A stretch of DNA of 64,000 nt from Achromobacter sp. UMC46 (GTDB taxonomy: Bacteria > Pseudomonadota > Gammaproteobacteria > Burkholderiales > Burkholderiaceae_B): NCBI RefSeq assembly GCF_014170335.1, contig NZ_LZZS01000016.1, positions 124,001 to 188,000 on the forward strand, given 5' to 3'. Position 1 is the stretch's first letter. Each line of letters opens with the position of its first letter. The notes beneath the pieces were generated by a model. It was given only the letters and a program-made list of their open reading frames with translations, was not told the DNA's origin and ran no database searches. Position numbers and translations under genes: made by a program. This document shows, piece after piece, positions 1-8,118 of this stretch.

Positions 1-2
1 CG

Positions 3-638
3 TCGCCGTGCGTGCTGCCTTTGCTGCCGGTGCTGCTTGGCACCTCGCTTGAACGCCCCGGCCGGATGCGCCCCTTGTTCGTCGTGTCCGGCTTCGTGCT
101 GGCGTTTGCCGGGCTGGGCATCGCGCTCAGCCTGCTTTCCAACCTGAATGCCACGGTGCATGAAGCCGTGCGGTCCACCTCCATCGCGCTGCTGGCGCTG
201 TTCGGCCTGGTGCGCATCTGGCCGCAGCCCTATGACCGGCTGATCGCCCGGTTTGGCGGACCGCTGCAACGCCTGGCGTTCAGCGCCGGCGGATCCGGCA
301 GCGGGAACGCGGGCGGCTTCCTGCTGGGCTTGTCGCTGGGCGCCGTGTGGACGCCGTGCGCGGGCCCCGTGCTGGCGTCGATCCTGGTGCTGGCGGCCAA
401 AGCCCAAGACCTGACGCAGTCCAGCACGCTGCTGCTGGTCTTCGCCATCGGCGCCGGCATCCCGATGCTGGCGATCGCCTACGGCGGGCAGGCCATCGCG
501 GTCCGGGTGCGCGGGCTGTCCCGCTACACGCATCGCTTGCAGCAGGGCTTCGGCGTGCTGCTGATCCTGACGGCGGCAGCCATCTACTTCCAGTACGACA
601 TCCTGGCCTACGCCTGGATCAGCAACCTTTTCAATTGA
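3..638 (+). CDS. CcdA/DsbD-like membrane thiol transporter, 5' end missing
   Basis: The gene enters from outside the window. The frame is open from base 3 and begins with SPCVLPLLPVL, the conserved SPC-x-LP-x-P segment of CcdA/DsbD transmembrane proteins; a second such segment (TPCAGP, around bases 352-369) sits in a later helix. The product is made almost entirely of hydrophobic helices. Family members pass electrons from cytoplasmic thioredoxin across the inner membrane to periplasmic thiol proteins. The thioredoxin-like gene starting 31 bases downstream is the likely partner. The GTG at base 12 is not the true start, because the conserved cysteine lies before it. The exact substrate (cytochrome c maturation or general disulfide reduction) cannot be read from the sequence. 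Confidence 0.85.
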   Translation, partial: SPCVLPLLPVLLGTSLERPGRMRPLFVVSGFVLAFAGLGIALSLLSNLNATVHEAVRSTSIALLALFGLVRIWPQPYDRLIARFGGPLQRLAFSAGGSGSGNAGGFLLGLSLGAVWTPCAGPVLASILVLAAKAQDLTQSSTLLLVFAIGAGIPMLAIAYGGQAIAVRVRGLSRYTHRLQQGFGVLLILTAAAIYFQYDILAYAWISNLFN

Positions 639-668
639 ACTTTGCCACTCACCCCAAGGAGTCCGACC

Positions 669-1205
669 ATGTTTGCTTCCATCAAGAAGATCGCGCTGGG
701 CGCGTTGATCGCCACGTCGCTGGCGGCGTCCGTGCTGCCCGGCACCGCGCAGGCCGCCGCCACGCCGGTCCCCGCGCCGGAATTCACCGGCATCGAAAAC
801 TGGCTGAACAGCCCGCCGCTGACCGTGGCCTCGCAGCGCGGCAAGGTCGTGCTGGTGGATTTCTGGACCTACACGTGCATCAACTGCATCCGCACCCTGC
901 CGTACGTCACCAACTGGCATCAGAAGTACAAGGACCAGGGCCTGGTCGTGGTGGGCGTCCATACGCCGGAGTTCCCCTTCGAACGCTCGACCGCCAATGT
1001 CCAGAAGGCGCTGGAACGCTTCAAGATCACGTATCCGGTGGCGCAGGACAACCGCTACGCCACTTGGGAGGCCTATAGCAACCAGTACTGGCCGGCCGTC
1101 TACCTGATCGATAAGCAAGGCCAGATCGTCTACCGCCATTTCGGCGAAGGCAACTACGCCGAGACCGAGGCCGAGATCCAGCGCTTGCTGGCGCAACCAG
1201 GCTAG
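669..1205 (+). CDS. Secreted thioredoxin-like (TlpA/redoxin family) protein
   Basis: 178 residues. An N-terminal signal peptide (about residues 1-29, ending TAQA) sends it to the periplasm. The active-site segment FWTYTCINCIRTLPY has the redox pair C70 and C73 in the CxxC order C-I-N-C, which is typical of a TlpA/AhpC-like subgroup that pairs with CcdA proteins. The ATG at 669 is preferred because AAGGAG lies 7 bases upstream; an upstream in-frame start at 642 would break the signal peptide. It follows the CcdA-like gene by 30 bases on the same strand, so the two probably form a periplasmic thiol reductase module. The in vivo substrate is unknown. Confidence 0.88.
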   Translation: MFASIKKIALGALIATSLAASVLPGTAQAAATPVPAPEFTGIENWLNSPPLTVASQRGKVVLVDFWTYTCINCIRTLPYVTNWHQKYKDQGLVVVGVHTPEFPFERSTANVQKALERFKITYPVAQDNRYATWEAYSNQYWPAVYLIDKQGQIVYRHFGEGNYAETEAEIQRLLAQPG

Positions 1206-1222
1206 GCCGGTGCCAGCAGGGG

Positions 1223-2125
1223 CTAGCCCCCCATCTGTTCCGCGCACCAGTCGCGGATTTTTTCCAGGGCGGGCGGCGGCGTCTTGCCGTCCAGCGTTAT
1301 GAACATGAATTCCGAACTTAGCGAAAGCGCCGGCGACAGATGCAATTGCACCAGCTCGCCCCGGTCCAGCAGGGTGCGCGCGACCTGCAGCACGCCGAAG
1401 AACACGGCATCCGTGCGGCGAACCACTTCCACCAGGGCGTTCACGTCGTTCGACTGGTACTGGATTGCGTCGTGGAAGTGCGTGCGGTTGCCGAAGTATT
1501 CGTTCAAGCGGTGCGTAATGTCGTGGCTCATCGCGCGGCCGCTGGCGGCCAACGGATACTGGCGCAGTTCGGCGAAAGACAGCGCATGGCGGTGCTCCAG
1601 CGGATGCCCGGCGCGGCAGACGAAGCCCAGCGGCGTGCGCGGAAACAGGTCGAGCGTCAGGTCGTCGTCCGGCGGGACCTGGGTGCGGTGCAGGATCAGC
1701 GCGTCGACCGCGCCTTCGCGCAATTCCTGCAACTGCATGTCGGCGGTGCCTCCACTTAGCTGCACCTTGATGGCGGGATAGCGCTGCATCATGTGCTGCA
1801 GCAAGTGCACGGACAGCATGGCGGTCGGGGCGGGCCCCAGGCCCAGACGCAGCGTGCCGGCCTCGACGTTCGCCAGGATGTTGGCGCTGCGTCGCAGTTC
1901 GGCCAGTTCGACGCGGACCCGGCGTGCGCGGGCCAATGCCAATTCGCCCAGGGCGGTCAGCGTCTTGTTCTTGCCGCGTTCCAGCAGCGGCCCGCCCAGT
2001 TCCTCTTCCAGCGCCTGGATGCTGCGGCTGAGCGCGGGCTGGGTCAGGTGCAGCTTATCGGCGGCGCGGCTGAAGGACTGGGTTTCCACCACGGCCAGGA
2101 AGTGATCCAGCTGTTGAAGATTCAT
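1223..2125 (-). CDS. LysR-family transcriptional regulator
   Basis: 300 residues, the normal family length. The N-terminal winged helix-turn-helix covers about residues 1-60 (with SFSRAADKLHLTQPALSRSI), followed by a periplasmic-binding-protein-like effector domain (about 90-295). It is divergent from a Bug receptor gene with 129 bases between the starts, the usual arrangement for LysR control of a neighbouring catabolic or uptake operon. The effector ligand is unknown. Its stop codon lies inside a 12-base perfect palindrome (1219-1230). Confidence 0.9.
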   Translation of the reverse strand: MNLQQLDHFLAVVETQSFSRAADKLHLTQPALSRSIQALEEELGGPLLERGKNKTLTALGELALARARRVRVELAELRRSANILANVEAGTLRLGLGPAPTAMLSVHLLQHMMQRYPAIKVQLSGGTADMQLQELREGAVDALILHRTQVPPDDDLTLDLFPRTPLGFVCRAGHPLEHRHALSFAELRQYPLAASGRAMSHDITHRLNEYFGNRTHFHDAIQYQSNDVNALVEVVRRTDAVFFGVLQVARTLLDRGELVQLHLSPALSLSSEFMFITLDGKTPPPALEKIRDWCAEQMGG

Positions 2126-2176
2126 GGGGTCGGCCAGAATTATTCATTTTAATTATGGAAGATAAGCTGATTATGC

Positions 2177-2189
2177 ATTGGACGGCAAT
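2177..2189. promoter_or_regulatory. Candidate LysR operator (ATTG-N5-CAAT dyad)
   Basis: In the 129-base gap between the divergent LysR and Bug genes there is a dyad ATTG-GACGG-CAAT, inside a stretch (about 2130-2190) that is clearly more A+T rich than the coding DNA around it. LysR proteins bind short interrupted dyads in such shared promoter regions. The assignment rests on position and symmetry only. Confidence 0.3.
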
Positions 2190-2254
2190 TAGTGACGCTC
2201 CTAAGATCGCTGCTCATCCCGCGTATTCCGACATCCGCCATTCAGTGAGCCGCC

Positions 2255-3301
2255 ATGGTCCCGACGCTGTCCCCCCGTTTTGTCGTCCCGGCCGATTCGA
2301 CCGGCCCCTTGCGGACGTTGCTGCGCAACGTGATGGCGGCTGTCGGCACGGCCGTTGCGCTATCCTCCGTCGTTTCCGTGCCGGCATCGGCGCAGGCGGT
2401 CTTTCCGGCCAAGCCGGTCTCAGTGGTGGTGCCGGTGTCGGCTGGTGGTGCGGCGGATGCGTTGGCGCGGGCCTGGGCCAGCTACGTCTCCAAGGCGATC
2501 GGCGGCACGGTGATTGTTGAGAACAAGCCCGGGGCCAACGGCAGCATTGCCGCCGCTTACGTTGCCAAACAGCCGGCGGACGGCTATTCGCTGTTGTTCG
2601 GCAGCACGTCGAACATGTCCTTGAATCCCTTCTCGTACAAGACCCTGGCCTACAACCCCGTACGCGATTTTGATCCGGTCACGATGATCGCCGGCACGTC
2701 GCAGGTGCTGGTGACGAACCCGGCCAGCGGCATCAAGAGCGTGCAGGACCTGGTCAAGGTGGCCAAGGGCCGTCCGGGCGCCTTGAACTACGGTTCGGCG
2801 GGGATGGGCAATTCGACGCATCTGAACGTCGCCTTCCTGGCGCAGCATTTCGGGTTGGAGATGTCGCACGTCCCATACAAGGGGGCGGCGCCCGCCATGA
2901 TGGATCTGGTGGGCGGGCAGATTGACCTGACGGCGGATGCGCTGTCCGGGGCGATTCCGCAGATCAAGACCGGCAAGGCGGTGCCGCTGGTCGTTTTCGG
3001 CAGCCAGCGGGTGGCCGAGCTTCCCGATGTGCCGACGATCTACGAAGTGGGCGCCAAGGATTTTCCCAGCGACGGCTGGTACGGCCTGATGGCGCCCAAG
3101 GGCACGCCGCCTGATGTGCTGGCCAAGCTGACCGACGCCACGCGTAAATTCTGGGCAGACGCCGAAGCGCGCGCGCAGATGGCGCAGATCTACATGCTGC
3201 CGCCGGCGGAATTCGGCGGCCAGGCGGTGGCACAAGCCATGCAGCGCGAAGCCGCGACCTGGGGGCCGATCATCAAACGGCTGGGCATCCAGAACGACTG
3301 A
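2255..3301 (+). CDS. Bug/TctC-family tripartite tricarboxylate transporter receptor
   Basis: 348 residues. After a signal peptide ending near ASAQA, the mature part begins FPAKPVSVVVPVSAGGAADA, the standard start of Bug (Bordetella uptake gene) solute-binding proteins, and continues with PGANGSIAA and HVPYKGAAPAMMDLVGGQID, both conserved ligand-pocket regions. These periplasmic proteins bind carboxylates or related small acids. No TctA/TctB membrane genes are nearby, which is common for this family. The ATG at 2255 gives an unusually long signal peptide n-region; a TTG at 2309 would give a more typical one, so the start is uncertain. The divergent LysR gene probably regulates it, and the following hydrolase may act on the same substrate. 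Confidence 0.88.
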   Translation: MVPTLSPRFVVPADSTGPLRTLLRNVMAAVGTAVALSSVVSVPASAQAVFPAKPVSVVVPVSAGGAADALARAWASYVSKAIGGTVIVENKPGANGSIAAAYVAKQPADGYSLLFGSTSNMSLNPFSYKTLAYNPVRDFDPVTMIAGTSQVLVTNPASGIKSVQDLVKVAKGRPGALNYGSAGMGNSTHLNVAFLAQHFGLEMSHVPYKGAAPAMMDLVGGQIDLTADALSGAIPQIKTGKAVPLVVFGSQRVAELPDVPTIYEVGAKDFPSDGWYGLMAPKGTPPDVLAKLTDATRKFWADAEARAQMAQIYMLPPAEFGGQAVAQAMQREAATWGPIIKRLGIQND

Positions 3302-3350
3302 CCTCATTCCTTCTTCCTGACCGCGCTGCCGCCATGCCGGCAGCGGCGCC

Positions 3351-4559
3351 ATGCATCGAGCCTTGCCCATGACCGATCTGTCTTTTCCTTCCGATGCCGC
3401 GGCCGTTTCCCGCTCCGTCGTCCATCTGCCGCGCAGCGAAGATTTCCTGCTGTGGCCGCCGTGCCTGCAATCCTATGGCTACCGCATCGTGGATCAGTTG
3501 TTCGCGACCCGTACCGTGGCACGCGGCGCCGCGGTGCGAGAACTGGCACGTGGACCAGAAGCACGCGTGCAGTATGTGACTGAGGGCGTGGAACGCGGGC
3601 TGCCCGAATTCATGGACCGCAACAACGTGGCCGGGCTGCTGGCGATGCGCGACGGGCGGGTGGTGCTGGAACGCTATGGCCTGGGGCTTCAGCCGCATGA
3701 CCGTTGGTCCACGATGTCCACCATCAAGTCGGTGACGTCGTTGCTGGTGGGCGCAGCCGTGCAAGACGGCGCCATCCGCAGCATCGACGACCCCGTCACG
3801 CGCTATCTGCCCGTGATGCGGGGATGCGCATATGAAAACGTGACGGTGCGCCACCTGATGACGATGTGCTCAGGCATGGAATGGACCGAAGACTACACGG
3901 ATAAGCAGTCGGACGTGAACCGCTACAGCAAGTCGCTGGCCGACAAGGCGCCCGGCGGCGTGCTGGCGTTGCTGCGTGCGTGCCGGCAGCAGCATGCGCC
4001 GGGCGCGGTGTGGCACTACAACACCGGCGACACCTATCTGCTGGGAGCGCTGATTTCGGCCGCTACCGGCATGACGCTGGCGGACTACCTGTCGCGGAAA
4101 ATGTGGCAGCCCTATGGGATGGAGTTCGACGCCTTCTACACACTGGAATCCGAGGGCGGGCAGGAGATCGGCGGCAGCCGCGCCGGCATGACGCTGCGGG
4201 ACCTGGGCCGCGTGGGCCAGTTCGTGCTGGACGACGGCGTGATCGGCGGCAAGCGGGTATTGCCCAAGGGCTGGATCGAAGAGGCTGGGGCCGTGGCGCA
4301 CACAGTGCCCGAGGCCTTCCATTCCGCCAGCCGCCAGGCGCTGGGGCTGACGGGGTATGGCTACAGCTGGTGGCTGCGCGAAGACGGCGCGATGATGGCC
4401 ATGGGCCATTCGGGCCAGCGCATCTACATCGACCGCCGCCATGCGCTGGTGGTGGTGCAGTTGGCCGCCTATCCGGAACCGCGCTACGCCAGCGCGAACG
4501 AGCCGGACCGTGACGCGGAACTGAGCCGCGTGATCGCGGCGATCCGGGACGGCGTCTAA
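3351..4559 (+). CDS. Serine hydrolase, class C beta-lactamase fold
   Basis: 402 residues. The three active-site elements of the beta-lactamase/transpeptidase fold are present: S-T-I-K at 123-126 (the SxxK nucleophile and base), Y223-N-T (YxN element) and H353-S-G (equivalent to KTG). There is no signal peptide, so a cytoplasmic esterase or amidase is more likely than an antibiotic beta-lactamase; 6-aminohexanoate-oligomer hydrolases and EstB-type esterases belong to this group. It lies 49 bases after the Bug gene on the same strand, so uptake and hydrolysis of one compound is a reasonable inference. A second in-frame ATG at 3369 is an alternative start. Confidence 0.82.
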   Translation: MHRALPMTDLSFPSDAAAVSRSVVHLPRSEDFLLWPPCLQSYGYRIVDQLFATRTVARGAAVRELARGPEARVQYVTEGVERGLPEFMDRNNVAGLLAMRDGRVVLERYGLGLQPHDRWSTMSTIKSVTSLLVGAAVQDGAIRSIDDPVTRYLPVMRGCAYENVTVRHLMTMCSGMEWTEDYTDKQSDVNRYSKSLADKAPGGVLALLRACRQQHAPGAVWHYNTGDTYLLGALISAATGMTLADYLSRKMWQPYGMEFDAFYTLESEGGQEIGGSRAGMTLRDLGRVGQFVLDDGVIGGKRVLPKGWIEEAGAVAHTVPEAFHSASRQALGLTGYGYSWWLREDGAMMAMGHSGQRIYIDRRHALVVVQLAAYPEPRYASANEPDRDAELSRVIAAIRDGV

Positions 4560-4568
4560 GCGGGAGGT

Positions 4569-4733
4569 CTAGCGGCCCGTATCAGGGTAATTGGGGCCGG
4601 CGTCATGGAAGCCGCCGCTGCTGTAGGGATTGACGGCGCCCGGATGGGGCGGGCCGCCATTGCCGGGGGCGCAGCCCGCAAGCAGCAGGGCGGTGGCCAG
4701 CAGGGCGAGCAAAGACATCAACGGGGATTTCAT
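4569..4733 (-). CDS. Small lipoprotein, 54 residues
   Basis: A short gene with a clear lipoprotein signal: a hydrophobic stretch of about residues 5-18, then the lipobox L-A-G-C with the lipidated cysteine at position 21. The mature part is only 34 residues, rich in Gly, Pro and Asn (CAPGNGGPPHPG...). AGGAGA lies 5 bases before the ATG. A perfect -10 element (TATAAT, 4794-4789 on this strand) is present upstream, so it probably has its own promoter although it follows the reductase gene. Such tiny entericidin- or YbfN-like lipoproteins are common in the order, but I cannot assign a family or function. Confidence 0.72.
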   Translation of the reverse strand: MKSPLMSLLALLATALLLAGCAPGNGGPPHPGAVNPYSSGGFHDAGPNYPDTGR

Positions 4734-4764
4734 GGCGGTCTCCTGCGGCTGCCCAAGGCAGCCG

Positions 4765-4788
4765 CGTCACGTGCAGCGCACGGTGACG
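4765..4788. other. Inverted repeat in the leader of the small lipoprotein gene
   Basis: CGTCACGTGC and GCAC-g-GTGACG can pair around a 3-base AGC loop, giving 10 base pairs with one bulged base. It lies between the probable -10 box (4794-4789, minus strand) and the lipoprotein start, so it would form at the 5' end of that mRNA. It could also attenuate read-through from the reductase gene upstream. There is no U-run, so it is not a classical terminator. Confidence 0.4.
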
Positions 4789-4794
4789 ATTATA
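4789..4794 (-). promoter_or_regulatory. Probable -10 box (TATAAT) for the small lipoprotein gene
   Basis: A perfect sigma-70 -10 consensus read on the minus strand, in a region of otherwise very high GC. The -35 region 16-18 bases upstream is weak (a TGGATG-like match inside the reductase 3' end). Transcription would start near 4782 and leave a leader of about 50 bases before the lipoprotein ATG at 4733. Confidence 0.45.
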
Positions 4795-4804
4795 GGGCGG
4801 CGCG

Positions 4805-5767
4805 CTACACATCCAGCTCCAGCGTGCCGCAACCGCGGGAGACGCAAACCATCATGCTGCGGTTCGCTGCGCGTTCTTCGTCGCTCAGCACGTAGTCGCG
4901 ATGGTCCACCTGGCCGGACAGGACGCCCGCCTCGCAGCTTCGGCATAGCCCCTCGCGGCAGGCATGCGGCCAGGCGATGCCGGCGGCTTCCAGTACCTCC
5001 AGAACGGACGTCCCGGCAGGAACGTCGTAGCGTCCGCCGCTACGGGCCAGGACAAGGGTGAAGCCGGAATTGGGATCGGCGGCGCTAGGTTCCGTTGCGG
5101 TCCCGGTTGTGGAGAAGCGTTCAACATGCAGCTGCGCGGCAGGCAGGCGTTGGCGTTCACAGGCCCGCGCTACCGCGTCCATCAACGGCCCGGGGCCACA
5201 GCAATAGACATGGGAGCCCGGTTGCAGGACACCGGTCAGATGCGGATCCAGATCGCAGCGCGCGCCGCCTTGTTCATCGTCGAAAGGCAGACGGAGGCGG
5301 TCGGCATGGGCCGACAGCTCATTCAAGAACGCGGCGTGCTTGCGGCTGCGCGCGCAGTACAGCAGCGTCCACGATTCCCCGCGTTTTTCGCACGCGAAGA
5401 TCATGCTCAAGATGGGGGTGATGCCGATGCCGCCCGCGATGAAGTGATGGGCGCGGGCCTGGGGGTGCAGACCGAAAAGCGGGCGAGGCTCGCCAACAGC
5501 CAGCAGATCGCCTTCGCGCAACGTGTCGTGGATATGGCGCGACCCTCCGCGCGAATCGGCGGCCAGCCCCACGCCCAAGCGGTACACGCCACGGTCGGCA
5601 GGGTCACCGCACAACGAATACTGGCGGACCAGCCCGTTGCCCAATTTCACGTCGACATGGGCGCCCGCCGCATAGGCAGGTAAATCGGCGCCGTCGGGGC
5701 TGCGCAACAGCAGCCCCAGCACACCCTCCGCCTCGCGCGTGATCCGGCTGATGATCAGCGGCCGCAT
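4805..5767 (-). CDS. Ferredoxin-type oxygenase reductase (VanB-like)
   Basis: 320 residues in the order FMN/FAD domain, NAD domain, plant-type [2Fe-2S] ferredoxin, the layout of phthalate dioxygenase reductase and vanillate demethylase reductase VanB. The flavin motif R48-Q-Y-S and the nucleotide motif GGIGITP (112-118) are present. The ferredoxin cysteines are C270, C275, C278 and C308. It passes electrons from NAD(P)H to the Rieske oxygenase encoded just upstream. The start at 5767 is one base after the oxygenase stop (TGA-C-ATG), which suggests translational coupling. An open frame extends further 5' to 5968 but lies inside the oxygenase gene and has no family similarity. Confidence 0.9.
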   Translation of the reverse strand: MRPLIISRITREAEGVLGLLLRSPDGADLPAYAAGAHVDVKLGNGLVRQYSLCGDPADRGVYRLGVGLAADSRGGSRHIHDTLREGDLLAVGEPRPLFGLHPQARAHHFIAGGIGITPILSMIFACEKRGESWTLLYCARSRKHAAFLNELSAHADRLRLPFDDEQGGARCDLDPHLTGVLQPGSHVYCCGPGPLMDAVARACERQRLPAAQLHVERFSTTGTATEPSAADPNSGFTLVLARSGGRYDVPAGTSVLEVLEAAGIAWPHACREGLCRSCEAGVLSGQVDHRDYVLSDEERAANRSMMVCVSRGCGTLELDV

Positions 5768-5768
5768 G

Positions 5769-6836
5769 TCAGGCGACTTCCCGGCTGGCGGCAATCGGGA
5801 TGATGCTGGCTGCCTGTTGCCGCTCTTCTTCAAGCCGCCGGGAGACGACCCAGCGGAATTGCGAAAGCGCGGCGTCGATGGACAGGGGCACCATCTTGAA
5901 GTCCGGCGCCAGCGACAAGGAGCGTTGCTGCGCCGTGATGATGTCGCGGTCTTCGTCGAAGGCGTCAACCACGCTTTGGTGGATGGATGCGGTGACTTCA
6001 GGCCGGTCGATCGCGAAATTGTGCGGATGCGCGAAGAAGTAGTGGGTCGAGTTCTCCGTTTCCGGCGTCAAGGCCTGACAGCCCCGGAATTCGGCGGCAT
6101 CAACGCGCTGGCCTTCCTGCGCGCCGGTGCCGGTGGGGGCCATGCCGGAATCCATCAGCAGGATGCCGGGGAGGGTGAAGTTGTAGATGTTCCAGCGGTC
6201 GACTCGGCCCGGCCATTGCTTGACCTTGGTGGCGAAGGCGGGGGCTTCCGTGTCGATGGTCCAGCGCGTGATGCGCACGCCGTCAGCCAACTTTTCGACT
6301 TTGGGCGACACCGCGGCGTAGTCTTCGCTGCCGCCCAGCGTCGTGGGGTGCACGAACGGCAGATGCGAGAAATCCAGAAGGTTGTCGGCGATCAGCAGAT
6401 AGTTGACGTCGTAGTGGATGTAGCCGTCCTGGCTGCGCCAGTCGGGATGGTCCAGCCATTGCGTGTCGGGGATCAGGGCCGTGTCGGCGCGTGCCGGGTC
6501 CCCCATCCAGATCCAGATCCAGCGGTGCCGTTCTTCAATGGGGAATGTACGTACGCGGGCCTGCGGCGGAATGCGGGGCTGAGCGGGTGCCTCCACGCAG
6601 GCGCCCGTCGCATCGAATTTCAGGCCGTGATACAGGCAGCGCACGCAGTCGCCCTCGCGCCTGCCCACGGACAGCGGCGCGCCACGGTGGCAGCAACGGT
6701 CTTCCAGCGCCACCAGCCGGCCGGCGCTGTCGCGGTACATCAGCACGGGAACGCCGATGATCGTGCGCGAGAAGAGACCTTCCGTGCCGACTTCCTTGTC
6801 CCAGGCAGCCACATACCAGGTGTTTTTGACGAACAT
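5769..6836 (-). CDS. Rieske non-haem iron oxygenase (VanA-like)
   Basis: 355 residues. The Rieske [2Fe-2S] ligands are C48-x-H50 and C67-x2-H70 (in RCCHRGAPLS and CLYHGLKFD). The mononuclear iron site lies in DNLLDFSHLPFVH (151-163), with H158 and H163 as likely ligands. Size and sequence style match the vanillate O-demethylase/aromatic ring-demethylase group, which removes methyl groups from methoxylated aromatics or hydroxylates small rings. Substrate cannot be read from sequence. It is the first gene of an oxygenase-reductase pair, and the solute-binding protein gene ends 9 bases upstream, so all three are probably one operon. Confidence 0.9.
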   Translation of the reverse strand: MFVKNTWYVAAWDKEVGTEGLFSRTIIGVPVLMYRDSAGRLVALEDRCCHRGAPLSVGRREGDCVRCLYHGLKFDATGACVEAPAQPRIPPQARVRTFPIEERHRWIWIWMGDPARADTALIPDTQWLDHPDWRSQDGYIHYDVNYLLIADNLLDFSHLPFVHPTTLGGSEDYAAVSPKVEKLADGVRITRWTIDTEAPAFATKVKQWPGRVDRWNIYNFTLPGILLMDSGMAPTGTGAQEGQRVDAAEFRGCQALTPETENSTHYFFAHPHNFAIDRPEVTASIHQSVVDAFDEDRDIITAQQRSLSLAPDFKMVPLSIDAALSQFRWVVSRRLEEERQQAASIIPIAASREVA

Positions 6837-6845
6837 GATCGATTC

Positions 6846-8003
6846 CTATTGCACGTAGCGCCATGCGCCGTTCTTGATCTGGACCATGACGGCGGCGCGT
6901 GCGTCATAGCCGACGTGGTCGCTGGCCGATATGGTGGATATGCCTTGCGACGTCACAACGTCCCGGGTGGCTTCCAGCGCGTCGCGCAAGGCAGACCGGA
7001 ATTCGGGGGTGCCGGGCTTCGCCGAGTCCCGCGCAGCCTTCAATGCCTGTTGAAGCACGATGCTGGCGTCCCATGCATTGGCGGCGAACACCGACATGGA
7101 ATCCTTGCCGTAGGCGGCTTCGTAGCGTTGCGTCAGGTCGGTGGCGATCGCGCGGATCGGGTTGGCGGCGTCCAGCTGGCTTGCGACCACCACGGGGCCG
7201 ACGGCGAACACGGCCCCTTCGGCATCTTTGCCGGCGATGCGCAGGAACTCGCGGTTGGCGATGCCGTAGGTCTGATAGATGCCGCCCGGGTAGCCCCGTT
7301 CGCGCAGCGACTTCTGGGGCAACGCGCCCGGTGTGCCCGATGCCGCCACCAGGATGGCGTCGGGGCGCGCGCCAAGGAGCTTCAGCGTTTGGGCGGTGAC
7401 GCTGGTGTCGGTCTTCACATAGCGCTCGGCCGCCACCAGCTTGATGCCGGCCAGTTCGGCCTGCCTGCGGGTTTCGGCCAGCCAGCTGTCGCCGTAGGCG
7501 TCCGCAAAGCCGATGTAGCCCAGCGTCTTGATGCCTTGGGCCTTCATATGGGCAACCGTGGCGGCCACCATCAGGTTCTCATTCTGGATGACTTTGAACA
7601 CCCAACGCCGTTGCGGATCCATCGGTTCCACGATCTTGGCGCTGGCAGCCAGGCTTAATAGCGGCACCTGCTTTTCATGTGCGATGGGCACCAGCGCCAA
7701 GGTGGCGGGTGTCACCGATGTGCCGAGGATCACGTCTACCTTGTGTTCGTCGACCAGTCTGCGGAAGGCGCGGGAAGCCTGGGTCGTGTCGGATGCGTCG
7801 TCCAGGACGGTGTAGTGGATCGCCTCGCCGCCCAGTTCGCGCGGCAGCAGGTCGATGGCGTTTTTCGCCGGTACGCCCAGCGACGCGGCGGGCCCGGTCA
7901 GCGACAGCACGACGCCCACGTTGATGTCGGCAATGGCGGGGCTACAGGAAAGCAGGGCGCAGGAAAACAGGGCCCCTGAAGTGAGGCGGATACGGGGTTT
8001 CAA
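6846..8003 (-). CDS. Branched-chain amino acid-type ABC solute-binding protein
   Basis: 385 residues with an N-terminal signal peptide (to about residue 25, ending PAIA), followed by INVGVVLSLTGPAASLG, the hallmark start of the periplasmic Leu/Ile/Val-binding protein family (type I fold). The start is a TTG at 8003: AGGAG lies 7 bases upstream (8011-8015), and the signal peptide begins exactly there. The open frame continues upstream but runs into the divergent LysR gene. In oxygenase operons these proteins often bind aromatic acids rather than amino acids, so it may capture the oxygenase substrate. No ABC permease or ATPase genes are adjacent. Confidence 0.87.
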   Translation of the reverse strand: MKPRIRLTSGALFSCALLSCSPAIADINVGVVLSLTGPAASLGVPAKNAIDLLPRELGGEAIHYTVLDDASDTTQASRAFRRLVDEHKVDVILGTSVTPATLALVPIAHEKQVPLLSLAASAKIVEPMDPQRRWVFKVIQNENLMVAATVAHMKAQGIKTLGYIGFADAYGDSWLAETRRQAELAGIKLVAAERYVKTDTSVTAQTLKLLGARPDAILVAASGTPGALPQKSLRERGYPGGIYQTYGIANREFLRIAGKDAEGAVFAVGPVVVASQLDAANPIRAIATDLTQRYEAAYGKDSMSVFAANAWDASIVLQQALKAARDSAKPGTPEFRSALRDALEATRDVVTSQGISTISASDHVGYDARAAVMVQIKNGAWRYVQ

Positions 8004-8106
8004 GATTTGTCTCCTAGTCGGAACGCCGATCTGCGCGGCGCTTGACAGCAAGATAGGCAGACGCGGAATATGCGTCAATGTCATGGGTCTAATACTGGAA
8101 ATGCAC

Positions 8107-8118
8107 GTTATGCATAAC
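8107..8118. promoter_or_regulatory. Perfect 12-base palindrome over the LysR start codon
   Basis: GTTATGCATAAC is a perfect palindrome that contains the preferred ATG (8110) of the LysR gene. It lies 104 bases from the divergent operon start. A symmetrical site at this position could be where the regulator represses its own synthesis, as LysR proteins often do. Evidence is symmetry and position only. Confidence 0.3.

Noticed and set aside
1219-1230. GGGGCTAGCCCC palindrome at the end of the LysR gene, considered as a terminator
   Set aside because: The symmetry has no loop bases, so only about four pairs could form in RNA, and there is no U-run. It may be chance in GC-rich DNA.
3522-3545. 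TGGCAC-like stretch as a sigma-54 promoter
   Set aside because: It lies inside the serine hydrolase gene, and the required TTGC half at the right spacing is absent.
5739-7658. Open frame of 639 codons opposite the oxygenase and the solute-binding protein genes
   Set aside because: It spans the end of three real genes on the opposite strand and shows no family features.
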